64,000 nucleotides of DNA from JADLHS01 sp044225555 (GCA_044225555.1 JBGAIM010000009.1:186001-250000), one strand, 5' to 3'; positions 53,604 to 63,221 are shown, counted from the stretch's first letter. The notes: generated by a model from the sequence alone, not told the origin. A program made the numbers and translations.

Positions 53604-54070
53604 CGGTTTTGCTTGAAACGGTTGCGTTCGGTGCGGTTGTGCTGTTTCACGTCTTCGGCCAGCTCGCGCAAGGCGTCTTCGACCATGGCGATGAAGTTCA
53701 AACAAGACGAGGCCGAACCGCCCAGAGCAATTACAGTGTCGCGCTCGGCGTTGTCATCCGTCACTGCGAGGACCTCGCCATAAGGCTGGAACCGGTGCGC
53801 CGCGCGCTCGATCAGGTCGTCCGCCGTCTGGCCGGCTTTGGAGAACAGGACTTCGACCGCGGGTGTGGATTCATTCTTCGGCACGCCGGCCGGCGCGCCA
53901 CCGCCATCGAAGAAAATGGTGATGGGCGTGCCGGCGGCGTCCTGATATTGCGTGAGGATGTGCACCAGCTCCGCGCGGGCGGCGGCGGAATGGCGCGGTT
54001 TCCCGCGGGCCAGCTCCGGCCAGTTGTGGAGCAGGCTGTAGCCGTCAACGAGGATTCGCACGAGCGCCAT
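53600..54070 (-). CDS. NYN-domain (YacP-like) ribonuclease
   Basis: 156 residues. ILVDGYSLLHNWPEL near residue 6 is the acidic PIN/NYN opening, FFDGGGAPAG the second strand, TADDLIERAA the third acidic patch and AVTDDNAERDT the last. This is the YacP/Rae1-like layout, which in Firmicutes cleaves RNA on the ribosome. It is divergent from the FmdB gene, with about 95 bases between. Confidence 0.87.
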   Translation of the reverse strand: MALVRILVDGYSLLHNWPELARGKPRHSAAARAELVHILTQYQDAAGTPITIFFDGGGAPAGVPKNESTPAVEVLFSKAGQTADDLIERAAHRFQPYGEVLAVTDDNAERDTVIALGGSASSCLNFIAMVEDALRELAEDVKQHNRTERNRFKQNR

Positions 54071-54164
54071 GCGCGCAAGTTAATCGGGGGCTACGGCAAT
54101 GGAAACGCAAATTGACACGGAGGGACGGACCTTGGACCTTGGAGCAGAGATTTTGGACAGCGAT

Positions 54165-54410
54165 ATGCCTCTTTACGAATACGAACTCTGCGAAGGTGAC
54201 TGCAAGGCGTGCGGCGGGAAGTTCACCTTGAACCGCCCGCTCTCGGCCAAGCCGCTCACCCATTGCCCGGCCTGCAGGAAGCCGGTGCGCAAGGTCTTTT
54301 CGGGCTTCAGCACGCCCACGAAACTCAAGCCACTTTCCGTGACGGACGCGAAGAAAGCCGGGTTCACCGTGCTCAAGCGGCTGGGCAAGGGCGAATATGA
54401 ACGGCAATAA
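54165..54410 (+). CDS. FmdB-family zinc-ribbon protein
   Basis: 81 residues from ATG 54165; the frame runs 22 codons further up but that part is low-complexity. MPLYEYELCEGDCKACGGKF and LTHCPACRKPVRKVFSGF are the paired Cys blocks of the FmdB putative regulatory family. It is a small predicted metal-binding cytosolic protein of unknown role. The upstream extension contains CTTGGACCTTGGAGC, one of the low-complexity tags seen elsewhere in this window. Confidence 0.87.
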   Translation: MPLYEYELCEGDCKACGGKFTLNRPLSAKPLTHCPACRKPVRKVFSGFSTPTKLKPLSVTDAKKAGFTVLKRLGKGEYERQ

Positions 54411-54468
54411 ATCGCGCTTTACAACGGACCGTTGCGCGTTACTCTGCCTCAAGCAACTGCACAAACTT

Positions 54469-54909
54469 ATGTTCAAGAATTCATCCTTCATGGGCGCGGC
54501 CTTGTTGGTTGCCGTGCTGGTCACCGGCTGCGCCGGGCCGGAGAAAAAACTGGGTCGCGGCATCAATAATTTCCTCGAACCCATCCGGCTGGCGGAATGG
54601 CAGCGGAGCGTCGAGCAGACCGAACTGTTCCCGACCCCGGACGCCAATATCCATACGGCCATGGTCCGTGGATTCAATCGCACGATGGCGCGCGCGGGAC
54701 TGGGCCTCTACGAAATCGTCACGTTCCCCATCCCAACCTACGATCCCATCTGGACGAGCTACCTCGCGCCCAACCCACAGTATCCCGACAGCAACAAGCC
54801 CGGGCTGCGTGATGGGCCGGTGTTCCGGACGGACGATTCGCTGGGTTTCAGTGGCGGCGACGTGGCGCCGGGCATTCCCGGCAACCGCTTCCGCGTCTTC
54901 GACAACTAA
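54469..54909 (+). CDS. Exosortase-associated lipoprotein, TIGR04073-like
   Basis: 146 residues from ATG 54469. The signal ends in the lipobox VTGC. The mature part, KLGRGINNFLEPIRLAEWQR, then MVRGFNRTMARAGLGLYEIV and TFPIPTYDPI, follows the pattern of the TIGR04073 family, which is found in genomes with PEP-CTERM/exosortase systems. Function is unknown. A clear terminator follows the gene. Confidence 0.78.
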   Translation: MFKNSSFMGAALLVAVLVTGCAGPEKKLGRGINNFLEPIRLAEWQRSVEQTELFPTPDANIHTAMVRGFNRTMARAGLGLYEIVTFPIPTYDPIWTSYLAPNPQYPDSNKPGLRDGPVFRTDDSLGFSGGDVAPGIPGNRFRVFDN

Positions 54910-54929
54910 ACGCGGCCAAAGCTTTCCTG

Positions 54930-54962
54930 ACGCGCCAACCTCCGGTTGGCGCGTTTTCTTTT
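54930..54962 (+). terminator. Rho-independent terminator after the TIGR04073-like gene
   Basis: ACGCGCCAAC at 54930-54939 pairs perfectly with GTTGGCGCGT at 54945-54954 around a five-base loop, followed by TTTCTTTT. It separates the lipoprotein gene from ispE. Confidence 0.88.
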
Positions 54963-55001
54963 CGTGCCATTCCGCGGGATTCAGGCTTAATAACCGGGCC
55001 G

Positions 55002-55877
55002 ATGACAACACTGGAAAAAGATTCACCCTGCAAGGTCAACCTGCTGTTGAACATTCTGGGCAAGCGGTCGGATGGCTTCCACGAATTGGAAACGGTGTTT
55101 CATCCGGTGAATCTCTTTGACCGGCTGGCCTTCTCCCGGATAAGTGCCGGCCTTCAACTTACGTGCAGCGATCCCACCCTGCCGACGGATGGAAGCAACC
55201 TCGTTCATCGTGCCGCGGTGAGATTCCTCGAAAGCGCAAAAATCACCGACGGGGTGCGAATCCATCTTCGGAAGCGAATCCCCATGGCGGCCGGCCTCGG
55301 TGGCGGCAGTGGCAATGCGGCCACGACGTTGCTGGGCCTGAATGAACTGTTCGGTTCACCGCTGACGGTCGGACAATTGCATTCCCTCGCCGCGACGCTC
55401 GGGTCGGACGTGAATTTCTTTTTGCAGGCCAAGCCCGCGCTCGCAACCGGTCGCGGAGAAAAAGTCGAATCTTTGGAGACTTTTCCCGCCTTGCGAGGCG
55501 CCAATTTCTTCCTGATCCATCCCGGCTTCGGCATCTCGACGCCGTGGGCGTATCAAAACCTCGCGCGTTTTCCCGCCGCGCTGAACGGAATACCGGGCCG
55601 GGCCCGCAAGTTGATTTCGCTCCTGCAAACCGCCGAGCTCGCCGCGGCGGGTCGTGAATTTTACAATTCGCTCGAAGCGCCCGCGCTGGAGAAATATCCC
55701 ATTCTCGCGCTGTATCAGGAGTTCTTCCGGGAGCAGGGAGCGGCGGCCACCCTGATGTCCGGCAGCGGCTCGACGACGTTTGCGATTTTCCGCGAACGGG
55801 CGACTGCGGAGGCCGCCCGGGAGAAATTCAAACCCAAGTTTGGCGAGAATTGTTGGACGGCAATCGTGCCCGTGTGA
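55002..55877 (+). CDS. ispE: 4-diphosphocytidyl-2-C-methyl-D-erythritol kinase
   Basis: 291 residues. CKVNLLLNILGKRSDGFHEL near residue 10 is the IspE opening with the catalytic Lys, IPMAAGLGGGSGNAATTLLG the GHMP kinase P-loop, GSDVNFFLQ the Asp block, and LMSGSGSTTFAIF the C-terminal motif. It phosphorylates CDP-methylerythritol in the MEP isoprenoid pathway, which would feed the squalene/phytoene synthase at 42745. Confidence 0.93.
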   Translation: MTTLEKDSPCKVNLLLNILGKRSDGFHELETVFHPVNLFDRLAFSRISAGLQLTCSDPTLPTDGSNLVHRAAVRFLESAKITDGVRIHLRKRIPMAAGLGGGSGNAATTLLGLNELFGSPLTVGQLHSLAATLGSDVNFFLQAKPALATGRGEKVESLETFPALRGANFFLIHPGFGISTPWAYQNLARFPAALNGIPGRARKLISLLQTAELAAAGREFYNSLEAPALEKYPILALYQEFFREQGAAATLMSGSGSTTFAIFRERATAEAAREKFKPKFGENCWTAIVPV

Positions 55878-55902
55878 GCCGCCCGGTGGCGGGTGTTCCT
55901 CG

Positions 55903-56796
55903 CTAACCGCCGTTGGTTGCGACCGACGCCCCGGGTCTGTTTGGATTCCCCGGTGGTGGCGGGCTGGGCAGTCTGATGAACGGCAACGGCGGCAGCGTCG
56001 GCGCGGCGCTGACCAGTTCGCGCCAGGATTGCCGCTGGGCCGGGGTCATCTGCGACCAGCGCTCCGCGTTCTTCAAAAACTCCTGCCGTTCCGCCGGCGA
56101 CAGGTCGGCAAACTGTTTGAAAGAGATCAGGCATTGCCGGCGCTGTGCGGGTGAAAGCTTTTGGAACGCTTCCAAGGTCTTTTCCATTTGCTGCCGTTCG
56201 GTTTCCGACAAGCTGGCCAGCACCTTGTCCTTTTCGCCGGCTGTCAGGTCGAACAACTGGTTGATCCGGGCGGCCAGCCGCTGGCGGATCTGTGGCGTCG
56301 GCGGCAGTGGCGGGTAATTGGTCGGCGACTCAACGCGGGCGAGGTAGCCGGCGGCCTGCTCGTTCGTGAGGAACATCTGCTGCACGGGTGCGGGAATGCG
56401 GTCCCACTGCTGAAGCCGGCTGGCCACCATCGCGCGCAGGTTCTCCGGGACCAACGCCAGTTGCGCCGGGCGGTTCGTGGCGGGCGAATGCATCAACGGC
56501 TGCAAATACCAGCGCAGTTCCGTGGCCTTGAGCCGCAACTCACGATCTTCGCGCGTGAGGGAGCGATACTCATTGATCTTTTGTACCAGCCTTTCCTGCA
56601 CATTGGTGTTGCGCGTGGCGAGAAATTGCCGTTGCTCGGCCCCGGACATGTCCAGGAGCGCCCGAAACGAATCCACCGGCGATTTCAGCGTTGGCATCGG
56701 CGGCGTAACCACGGCGCGATTTGTCTGCGCCCCGGCGATTCCGAGCCCGACGGTGGCGAAGACGAAGAAAGTCAGACTAAGAGCTGAACGGTTCAT
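55903..56796 (-). CDS. Exported DUF3106-like helical protein of a sigma-factor operon
   Basis: 297 residues. Signal peptide 1-23 ends IAGA-QT. The mature part is helical with repeated short motifs of the type W-x-MTPAQRQSWREL, LSPAERQEFLKNAERW and LSPAQRRQCLISFKQF, resembling DUF3106. A Pro-rich end (PPSPPPPGNPNRPG-type) follows. It overlaps the anti-sigma-like gene by ATGA, so it belongs to the ECF sigma operon, perhaps as a periplasmic sensor or effector. Confidence 0.75.
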   Translation of the reverse strand: MNRSALSLTFFVFATVGLGIAGAQTNRAVVTPPMPTLKSPVDSFRALLDMSGAEQRQFLATRNTNVQERLVQKINEYRSLTREDRELRLKATELRWYLQPLMHSPATNRPAQLALVPENLRAMVASRLQQWDRIPAPVQQMFLTNEQAAGYLARVESPTNYPPLPPTPQIRQRLAARINQLFDLTAGEKDKVLASLSETERQQMEKTLEAFQKLSPAQRRQCLISFKQFADLSPAERQEFLKNAERWSQMTPAQRQSWRELVSAAPTLPPLPFIRLPSPPPPGNPNRPGASVATNGG

Positions 56797-57311
56797 TGCT
56801 TCAACGACATCAAATCTTCGCTCAAGGCCAGCAAACCCTCGTCGGCCTGGCCCATCGAGCGGATGGTTTCAAAATCGGCGAGCACGGCCAGATCGGATAA
56901 GGGGGCCGCGCCGGCAACCGTCACCAGATTCTTGGCCGCGTCCGCCAGCTCCGCCTGCTTCACGGTTTGGTGGTGCCGGTAAGCGATCGCACCCACCCCG
57001 ACGACCACGCTGGCCACGGCGATTCGGGGGATGAGTACGCGCCACCACGCGGGCGAAGTTTTGGCGGCGGCACGATCCGCGGTGGCGGCTTCGCGTTCGA
57101 TGGCTTGCAACACCCGCGCAGTGAAGTTCGAGGGCATGGGCGCATCCGGCAATTTCGCCAGCGCCCGGCTCAGGACCGCGTCGGTTTCGGCGTCGGCCTG
57201 GTGCTCCGGGTGGGCGGCCAGCCACGCGCGGAGTTCGGCTTGTTCGGCTGTAGTCAGCGGTCGGCGCCAGCCGGTTTCACGGAGTCTTTGGTAAACGGGG
57301 TCCGGGTTCAT
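56793..57311 (-). CDS. Anti-sigma-factor-like membrane protein
   Basis: 172 residues from ATG 57311, which has AAAGGTGA four bases upstream; an ATG five codons earlier lies inside that ribosome site. The N-terminal domain has LTTAEQAELRAWLAAHPEHQ, the helical pattern of anti-sigma cytosolic domains. One membrane helix (about 98-115, RIAVASVVVGVGAIAY) and a short periplasmic end follow. It comes directly after an ECF sigma gene, the classic arrangement, so it probably holds that sigma factor inactive. Confidence 0.75.
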   Translation of the reverse strand: MNPDPVYQRLRETGWRRPLTTAEQAELRAWLAAHPEHQADAETDAVLSRALAKLPDAPMPSNFTARVLQAIEREAATADRAAAKTSPAWWRVLIPRIAVASVVVGVGAIAYRHHQTVKQAELADAAKNLVTVAGAAPLSDLAVLADFETIRSMGQADEGLLALSEDLMSLKQ

Positions 57312-57356
57312 CGAGTCACCTTTCATTTGAAAACCATACGCGGTCGAAAGTTGCGG

Positions 57357-57965
57357 TCATTTCCTCTCCTCCCAAACGCCGGAGTGGAGATAGGGTTTGA
57401 GCCGGGCTTTGAGTGTTTCGCGGGCGCGATGGATGAGGGATTTCGTCGCCGACAGCGTGCAACCGAGCACGGCGGCAATTTCTTCATAACTCAACTCCTC
57501 CTGCCGGCACAGCAGCAGTGCCGTGCGCTGATTTTCAGGCAGGGCGGAAAGTGCTTCATCCACCTTGGTTTCGAGTTCGCCGCGCAACAAGTCGTCCGGT
57601 GCCGCCGAGCTACGCCGGTCCTCGACCTGCAGCGACGGCTGGTCATCCGCGTCGTCGCGGGTTTGATCGAGGGACTCGGCCGGGTGGCGCTTGCGCCGGC
57701 GGATTTCGTTCAGGCAAAGATTGCGGGCGATGGTAAAAAGCCAGGTGGACAATTTGGCGGTGGGCTGGTAACGCGCGGCGGATTTCCACGCCTGCACAAA
57801 GACGGTTTGCGCCAGGTCCTCGGCCTCGGTCTCGTCGCGCAGGGTGCGGAAGGCGAGGTTCATGACCGGCTGTTTGTATTTCTCGACCAGCGTGGTGAAA
57901 GCCGCGGAGTCGCCCTGTTTCACGCGGAGCATCAGGGCGGCATCGGGGTCGAGACTGTCGGGCAT
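57357..57965 (-). CDS. ECF-type RNA polymerase sigma factor
   Basis: 202 residues. Region 2: LVEKYKQPVMNLAFRTL, then EAEDLAQTVFVQAWKSA and WLFTIARNLCLNEIRRRKRH. Region 4: LPENQRTALLLCRQEELSYE and EIAAVLGCTLSATKSLIHRAR. These give a complete RpoE-like ECF factor. It is the first gene of the sigma, anti-sigma and DUF3106-like operon, divergent from glnD. The signal it answers is unknown. Confidence 0.93.
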   Translation of the reverse strand: MPDSLDPDAALMLRVKQGDSAAFTTLVEKYKQPVMNLAFRTLRDETEAEDLAQTVFVQAWKSAARYQPTAKLSTWLFTIARNLCLNEIRRRKRHPAESLDQTRDDADDQPSLQVEDRRSSAAPDDLLRGELETKVDEALSALPENQRTALLLCRQEELSYEEIAAVLGCTLSATKSLIHRARETLKARLKPYLHSGVWEERK

Positions 57966-58085
57966 GGCCGCTTGAGTTTAGGTCAACACCGCGGGCGGCT
58001 CAAGGTTGCGGGGATGGGGCGACTTTCAGGATGAAAACACCCGCCCGCTTGCTTCCGACCTGCTTTCTCCGCAACCTGTGCGGGC

Positions 58086-60878
58086 GTGCAGGAATTGTTA
58101 AAGAAGATTCAGTCGGCGTCGGAGCGGTTGGAACTGCCACCGGGTCGCGAGGCGGCGCAGGAGCTGCCGCGCTTTCGGGCTTTTATCAAGGAGGCAACGC
58201 ATCGCATCAAGCTGGCCCATCAAAATGGCGCGGGCGGGCTGGCGGTCTGTCATGCCCGCTCGGCCCTGGCGGATTGTGTGATCCGCGCCCTGTGGGCGGC
58301 GGCGGTGAACACGCTCTCCGCCCAGGCGCGCAAGGAGTTTCCAGCCATCGCCGTGGTGGCGCTCGGGGGTTATGGCCGCGGTGAGCTGAATCCCTACAGC
58401 GACATTGACCTGCTGTTTCTGCACGAGGGCCAGGTGGCGGGCTACGCCAAGCCGCTGCCGGTCCTGGACAAGATCCTGAATGGCGTCTGGCTGCCGTTGT
58501 TTGATCTCGGTCTGAAACCAGGCCACGCCGTCCGCACCATCGCCGAGTGTGTCGCCGCCGCCAACGACAAGGACGATGAGCGCCGGATTGAAACCCGGAC
58601 CTCGCTCATCGAGGCCCGATTGATTATCGGCGACGAGAAGCTGTTCGCGAAGTTTCAAAAGACGGTGCTGGCAAAGTGTGTGGAGGGTTACGAGGACAAA
58701 TACATCGCCGCGCGCCTGGAGGATCAGGCCACGCGGCGGGCCAAATTTGGCAACTCCGCCTGCATGCAGGAGCCGAACATCAAGAACGGCTGTGGCGGCC
58801 TCCGCGATTATCAAAACCTGCTCTGGATGGCGTTCTTCAAATACCGCACGCGTTCGCTCGCCGATTTGCAGAAGCACGAACTGGTGATGCCGCGCGAGCG
58901 CAAACAGCTCGAAGCCGCGTACGATTATCTCCTGCGCGTACGGACGCAGTTGCATTATCACGTCAGCCGGCCGGTGGACGCGTTGACGAAGAACCTCCAG
59001 CCGGCGGTGGCGCTCGGTCTGGGCTATGCCGAGCGCTCACCCAGCCGGCGCATCGAAGGTTTTATGCGCGACGTTTACACCCACGCGCGCAATATTTTTC
59101 TCATCACCCGCACGCTGGAGCAGCGCATGGCGTTCATCAAACAGCCGCTGCCGCGCCTTTCCTTGCGCCGCCTGCTGCCGCGGGGCCGGGAGGCGGTCTC
59201 CGAGCCGGTGGATGGTTTCAAGTTCCTCAACGGCGAGATTCACGCCACGAGCAACCGCGTCTTCCGCGACCAGCCCCGCCGTTTGATGCGCGTCTTCCTG
59301 CATGCGCAACAACGCGGCTTGCGACTCCATCCCGACCTGGCGCAACTGATTCGCAGCCAGATTTCCCTGGTGGATCGCGACTTTCTGCGCGATGCCCACG
59401 TCGCCGAAACGTTTCTCGCGATCCTCAACCAGCGCGGCAATGTGGCCCCGATTCTCCGCGCCATGCACGAGGTGGATTTTCTCGGCAAGTATGTGCCCGA
59501 GTTCGGCAAGCTGACCTGCCTGGTGCAACACGAGTTTTACCATCAGTACGCCGCGGACGAGCACACCCTCATCTGCGTCGAGCAACTCGACCGCATCTGG
59601 GAGGCCAAGGACCCGCCGCAAAGCAGTTACGTGCCGCTGTTACAGGAGATCGAGCACCCGTTTGTGCTCTATCTCGCGCTGTTGTTGCATGACACCGGCA
59701 AACCCGATGGTCATGGCAAGCACGCCCTCGTGGGGGCCCAGCTCGCCGACCGGGTCGGCAAACGCATCGGCCTGGACCCCGCCGCCCGCCACTCGCTCGG
59801 GCTCCTGATCGAACACCACCTGCTCATGGCCAGTGTCTCGCAGCGGCACGACATGGACGACCCTTCGGTCATCCGCAACTTCGCGCGCCATGTCGAGACC
59901 ACGGAAATGCTTTCGTTGCTGACCTTGCTCACCTTCGCGGACGCGCAGGCCACGAGCGACAAACTCTGGAACGGCTTCAAGGATTCCCTGCTCTGGCAAC
60001 TGCACAAGCGCGCGAATCCCCTGCTGACCGGGGAAACCGAGTTCGTCCGCGCCGAGGAAAAACAGCGCGAACTGCTGATGCAGGAAGTCCGGGCCCTGCT
60101 GCCGGCGCCGGTGGATGATGAGGAACTGAAAGCGCACTTCGCTTCGCTGCCCCCGCGTTACTTTCAAATCCACTCGGCGCGCGAGATTCACGATGATCTC
60201 CTGCTGACGCACCGGTTCATCCGGCTACAAATCGTGGAGGACGACAAGCCGCTGGCCCCGGTGGTCAACCTGCACAACGAGCCGGATCGCGGTTACAGCG
60301 TGGTGCGGGTTTGCACCTGGGACCGGGCCGGATTGTTCAGTCGCATGGCGGGCTCGTTGAGCGCGGTGGGATTGACGATCCTGAGCGCCCAGATTTTTAC
60401 CCGCAGCGACGGGATTGCCCTGGACACGTTCTTCGTCACGGACGCGCTTACCGGCAAGCTGGCGAATGCGGAGCAGCGCGATCAGTTCGAGAACCTGCTC
60501 ATACGGGTGCTCCAGGACGACAATCTCGATCTGCACAAGCTGATCGCGCAGCAGAAGATTTCCCGCCCGCTTTACCAGGCATATGCCGGCGAACAGATTC
60601 CCACGCAGATCGCCTTCGACAATGACATGTCGGACACGCGCACTTTCATCGAGGTCGAAACGGAAGACCGCATCGGACTGCTTTACACCATCGCGCGCAC
60701 GTTGACGGACCTGGAACTGGACATTTCCACCGCGCGCATCTGCACGGAAAAAGGCGCGGCGATTGACAGTTTTTACGTGCGCGAACTGGACGGAGGAAAA
60801 ATTCTTTCCGCCGAGCGGCAGAAGGCAATTGAGCGGCGGCTGGTTCATGCCATCACAGCCATGGCGAGAACGGATTGA
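58086..60878 (+). CDS. glnD: Bifunctional PII uridylyltransferase/uridylyl-removing enzyme
   Basis: 930 residues from GTG 58086. Nucleotidyltransferase domain about 75-215 with GGYGRGELNPYSDIDLLF (the G-G-x-G-R and Asp-x-Asp sites). GlnD helical region includes GCGGLRDYQNLLWMAF. HD domain about 475-600 with ALLLHDTGK near 532. ACT domains begin near 736 (VCTWDRAGLFSRMAG) and 853 (VETEDRIGLLYTIAR). It adds or removes UMP on PII in response to glutamine. No glnB or glnA is in the window. Confidence 0.93.
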   Translation: MQELLKKIQSASERLELPPGREAAQELPRFRAFIKEATHRIKLAHQNGAGGLAVCHARSALADCVIRALWAAAVNTLSAQARKEFPAIAVVALGGYGRGELNPYSDIDLLFLHEGQVAGYAKPLPVLDKILNGVWLPLFDLGLKPGHAVRTIAECVAAANDKDDERRIETRTSLIEARLIIGDEKLFAKFQKTVLAKCVEGYEDKYIAARLEDQATRRAKFGNSACMQEPNIKNGCGGLRDYQNLLWMAFFKYRTRSLADLQKHELVMPRERKQLEAAYDYLLRVRTQLHYHVSRPVDALTKNLQPAVALGLGYAERSPSRRIEGFMRDVYTHARNIFLITRTLEQRMAFIKQPLPRLSLRRLLPRGREAVSEPVDGFKFLNGEIHATSNRVFRDQPRRLMRVFLHAQQRGLRLHPDLAQLIRSQISLVDRDFLRDAHVAETFLAILNQRGNVAPILRAMHEVDFLGKYVPEFGKLTCLVQHEFYHQYAADEHTLICVEQLDRIWEAKDPPQSSYVPLLQEIEHPFVLYLALLLHDTGKPDGHGKHALVGAQLADRVGKRIGLDPAARHSLGLLIEHHLLMASVSQRHDMDDPSVIRNFARHVETTEMLSLLTLLTFADAQATSDKLWNGFKDSLLWQLHKRANPLLTGETEFVRAEEKQRELLMQEVRALLPAPVDDEELKAHFASLPPRYFQIHSAREIHDDLLLTHRFIRLQIVEDDKPLAPVVNLHNEPDRGYSVVRVCTWDRAGLFSRMAGSLSAVGLTILSAQIFTRSDGIALDTFFVTDALTGKLANAEQRDQFENLLIRVLQDDNLDLHKLIAQQKISRPLYQAYAGEQIPTQIAFDNDMSDTRTFIEVETEDRIGLLYTIARTLTDLELDISTARICTEKGAAIDSFYVRELDGGKILSAERQKAIERRLVHAITAMARTD

Positions 60879-60902
60879 GCCGGCACCCTTCGCAACCGGC
60901 GG

Positions 60903-63221
60903 CTATTTCATCTTGCGCAACTGCGCTTTTTTCTCCTCGGGCAGGTCCAGGCCGTTGATCCACTTCTCGGCCCCGGCCGGATCGTTGCGGAGGTAATTGT
61001 GCGCCAGATTCTGCGCTGAGGAATAACGCTGGTTGTCGTCGGCGATAAAGTTCACGAACGGCGCGGCCAGTTCCGGCGATTGCCAGGACAACTGGCTCAC
61101 GTACGACTGGGCCGCGGAATCCCGCGATTTGCCCTCGGACAAAGTGGCGAGAAACTGGCCCGCGCCCACGGGATCGTTTTGCGCCCAGTTGTTCATGAGG
61201 TTTTGCATGGCGTTTCGGCGCAGGTCGCTTTCGGGGAATTGCGCCGCCCAGGCGCCGGCGGCGACCGGGTCGGCATTGGCCCACGAGGAAAGCACGTTCA
61301 AGGCGGCACTGTCCTGCGTCTTCCCGGCGGGGAGCGAGGCGACATAGTTCGCGGCCTCCTGCGGGGAGCCGTTGGCCCAGCCGGAAACGAGACCGCCGAT
61401 GGCATTCTGCCGCGCTTCACCCTCGGGGATCTGGGAAAGCCATTTCATGGCGGCTTGCGGATCGTTCTCCGCCCACTGCGAGGTGAGGTTGCGCAGGAAA
61501 TCATTTTGCGCGCCGCCCGCTTCCAGGCTCAGGCCGAAGGCGCCCGCGCCTTGCGGGTCGGTTTGCGCCCACTGATAACTGAGACTGCTCAGCGCGCGTT
61601 GCTTGCCGGTGCCGTCCGGCAAGGACTGGGCCCATTCGACCGCCGCATTCAAATCCGACCCGGCCCAGGTCGAGGCAATCTGGCCGTAGAAATTATTGCG
61701 GGCGTCTCCCGGCGGCAGGTTGAGCGCGAAATCCGCCGCCGCGCGCGGATCAGTTTCGGCGAGCCGGTAGGAGAGGTTGCGCAGGGCATCGCGCTTGGCC
61801 TGGCCCTCGGGCAGCGTGTTCACCCAATCGGCGGCTTCCTTGGGATCCGATTGCGCCCAACCGCTGGCGATTTGTGAAATGGCATTGTTGCGCGCCCAAC
61901 CCGGCGGCATGTCCACCGCGAACGCGGCGGCGGTCTTCGGATCGTTCCATGAAAGTTGCGAGACGACGCTTTGGAGAATTTGATTCTTCGACTGGCTGGC
62001 GGGGAGCTTTTGCGCCCAGGCCAGCGCCGCCTCCGGGTCTTGCTGCGCCATTTGCTGGGCGATGGTCGAGAGCAGATTATTCTTGGCGCGACCGGCGGGA
62101 AGATTTTGCGCGTAAGCCATCGCCGCCTGCGGATCCTGCGCTGCCCATTGGTAACCCAGACTGCTCAACGCCTGCTGTTTGGCCTGGCCTTCGGGCAATT
62201 GCTGCACCCACGCGACGGCGGCATTCAGATCCGTTTGCGCCCACTGGCTGGCCAGCGAGCTGATGGAGTTGTTGCGGGTCTGGCCAGCGGGCAACGCCAG
62301 GGCCGCCTCCGTGGCCGCGCGCGGATCGGTCGCCGCCCAGGCGCCGAGCACCGCACCCATCGCGCTGGAGCGGTCCCGACCATCGGGCAGATTTTTTGCC
62401 CACGCGAGCGCCGAGGCCACATCCTTCTCCGCCCAACGCCGCGCGATGCTTTGATAGGCTTGTTGGCGTTGCTGCCAGTTCTTGATTTCCCCCGCCCGCA
62501 CCGCCGCGGTGGCCGGGTCTTTGGTAGCCCAGGCGTCGAAGAGTTCACTGTAGGCATTGTAGCCATAGTTGCGGTCGCTGCGCGTGGCCTTCATCATGGC
62601 GAACGCAGCTTCCGGATCCTTCTCGGCCAGTGCGCGGGCAATCGAACTCATCGCGTCATTGCGCAAACGGCCGGCCGGCAGTTGCTCGACCCAGGCGGCC
62701 GCGCCGGTGACATCGTCCTTGGCCCAACCGCGCAGCACGGAGAGGATCGCCTGCTGCCGTTCGTTGAAATTTTTGATGGCCCCGGCAAACTCCATGGCGG
62801 CACGCGGGTCAACTTCGGCCCAACGCGCGATGAGCGAGTAACGGACGCTGGACTGAAGGTCGTTGGGCAATTTCGTGGCGAAGGCCAGCACCTGTGGGAT
62901 GTCCGCCGGATCAACGGCCTTGGCGATTTCATTCAAACGCTCCCAAACCTTTGTGCGGGACAGTTTGGGGAGCTCCAACAAGGCGGCCTCGACTTCGGCG
63001 AGTGACATGCGTCCGCTGGACGGACCTGGCCTGTCAGTGGCGGAGGTTGCGCGTGGTTTCACGTTTACCGCGGGCAGAGGGGTCTCGCCGGACGAAACTC
63101 CAGTCGGCGAGGCCTCGGCGGTGGAAGTGGACGGTTTGGCTGATTGCCGCCCAACCAGGATGCCCGCGCCGAAACCGGCCACGGCCAGCAGCACGGTGAA
63201 AAGCAGGGTGATGGGTTTCAT
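60903..63221 (-). CDS. Membrane-anchored protein with about 20 helical repeats
   Basis: 772 residues from ATG 63221. Residues 5-24 form a membrane anchor or uncleaved signal (LLFTVLLAVAGFGAGILVG). After a Ser/Thr/Pro-rich linker to about residue 70, about 20 near-tandem repeats of around 32 residues run to the end. The consensus is x-WA-x2-DP-x-AA-x2-WA-x2-LP-x-G-x3-R-x-A, seen for example in ASQWAQTDLNAAVAWVQQLP and YQWAAQDPQAAMAYAQNLPA. Two helices per repeat predict a curved solenoid used as a binding scaffold. It follows mntR by 37 bases on the same strand. Its function is unknown. Confidence 0.85.
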   Translation of the reverse strand: MKPITLLFTVLLAVAGFGAGILVGRQSAKPSTSTAEASPTGVSSGETPLPAVNVKPRATSATDRPGPSSGRMSLAEVEAALLELPKLSRTKVWERLNEIAKAVDPADIPQVLAFATKLPNDLQSSVRYSLIARWAEVDPRAAMEFAGAIKNFNERQQAILSVLRGWAKDDVTGAAAWVEQLPAGRLRNDAMSSIARALAEKDPEAAFAMMKATRSDRNYGYNAYSELFDAWATKDPATAAVRAGEIKNWQQRQQAYQSIARRWAEKDVASALAWAKNLPDGRDRSSAMGAVLGAWAATDPRAATEAALALPAGQTRNNSISSLASQWAQTDLNAAVAWVQQLPEGQAKQQALSSLGYQWAAQDPQAAMAYAQNLPAGRAKNNLLSTIAQQMAQQDPEAALAWAQKLPASQSKNQILQSVVSQLSWNDPKTAAAFAVDMPPGWARNNAISQIASGWAQSDPKEAADWVNTLPEGQAKRDALRNLSYRLAETDPRAAADFALNLPPGDARNNFYGQIASTWAGSDLNAAVEWAQSLPDGTGKQRALSSLSYQWAQTDPQGAGAFGLSLEAGGAQNDFLRNLTSQWAENDPQAAMKWLSQIPEGEARQNAIGGLVSGWANGSPQEAANYVASLPAGKTQDSAALNVLSSWANADPVAAGAWAAQFPESDLRRNAMQNLMNNWAQNDPVGAGQFLATLSEGKSRDSAAQSYVSQLSWQSPELAAPFVNFIADDNQRYSSAQNLAHNYLRNDPAGAEKWINGLDLPEEKKAQLRKMK

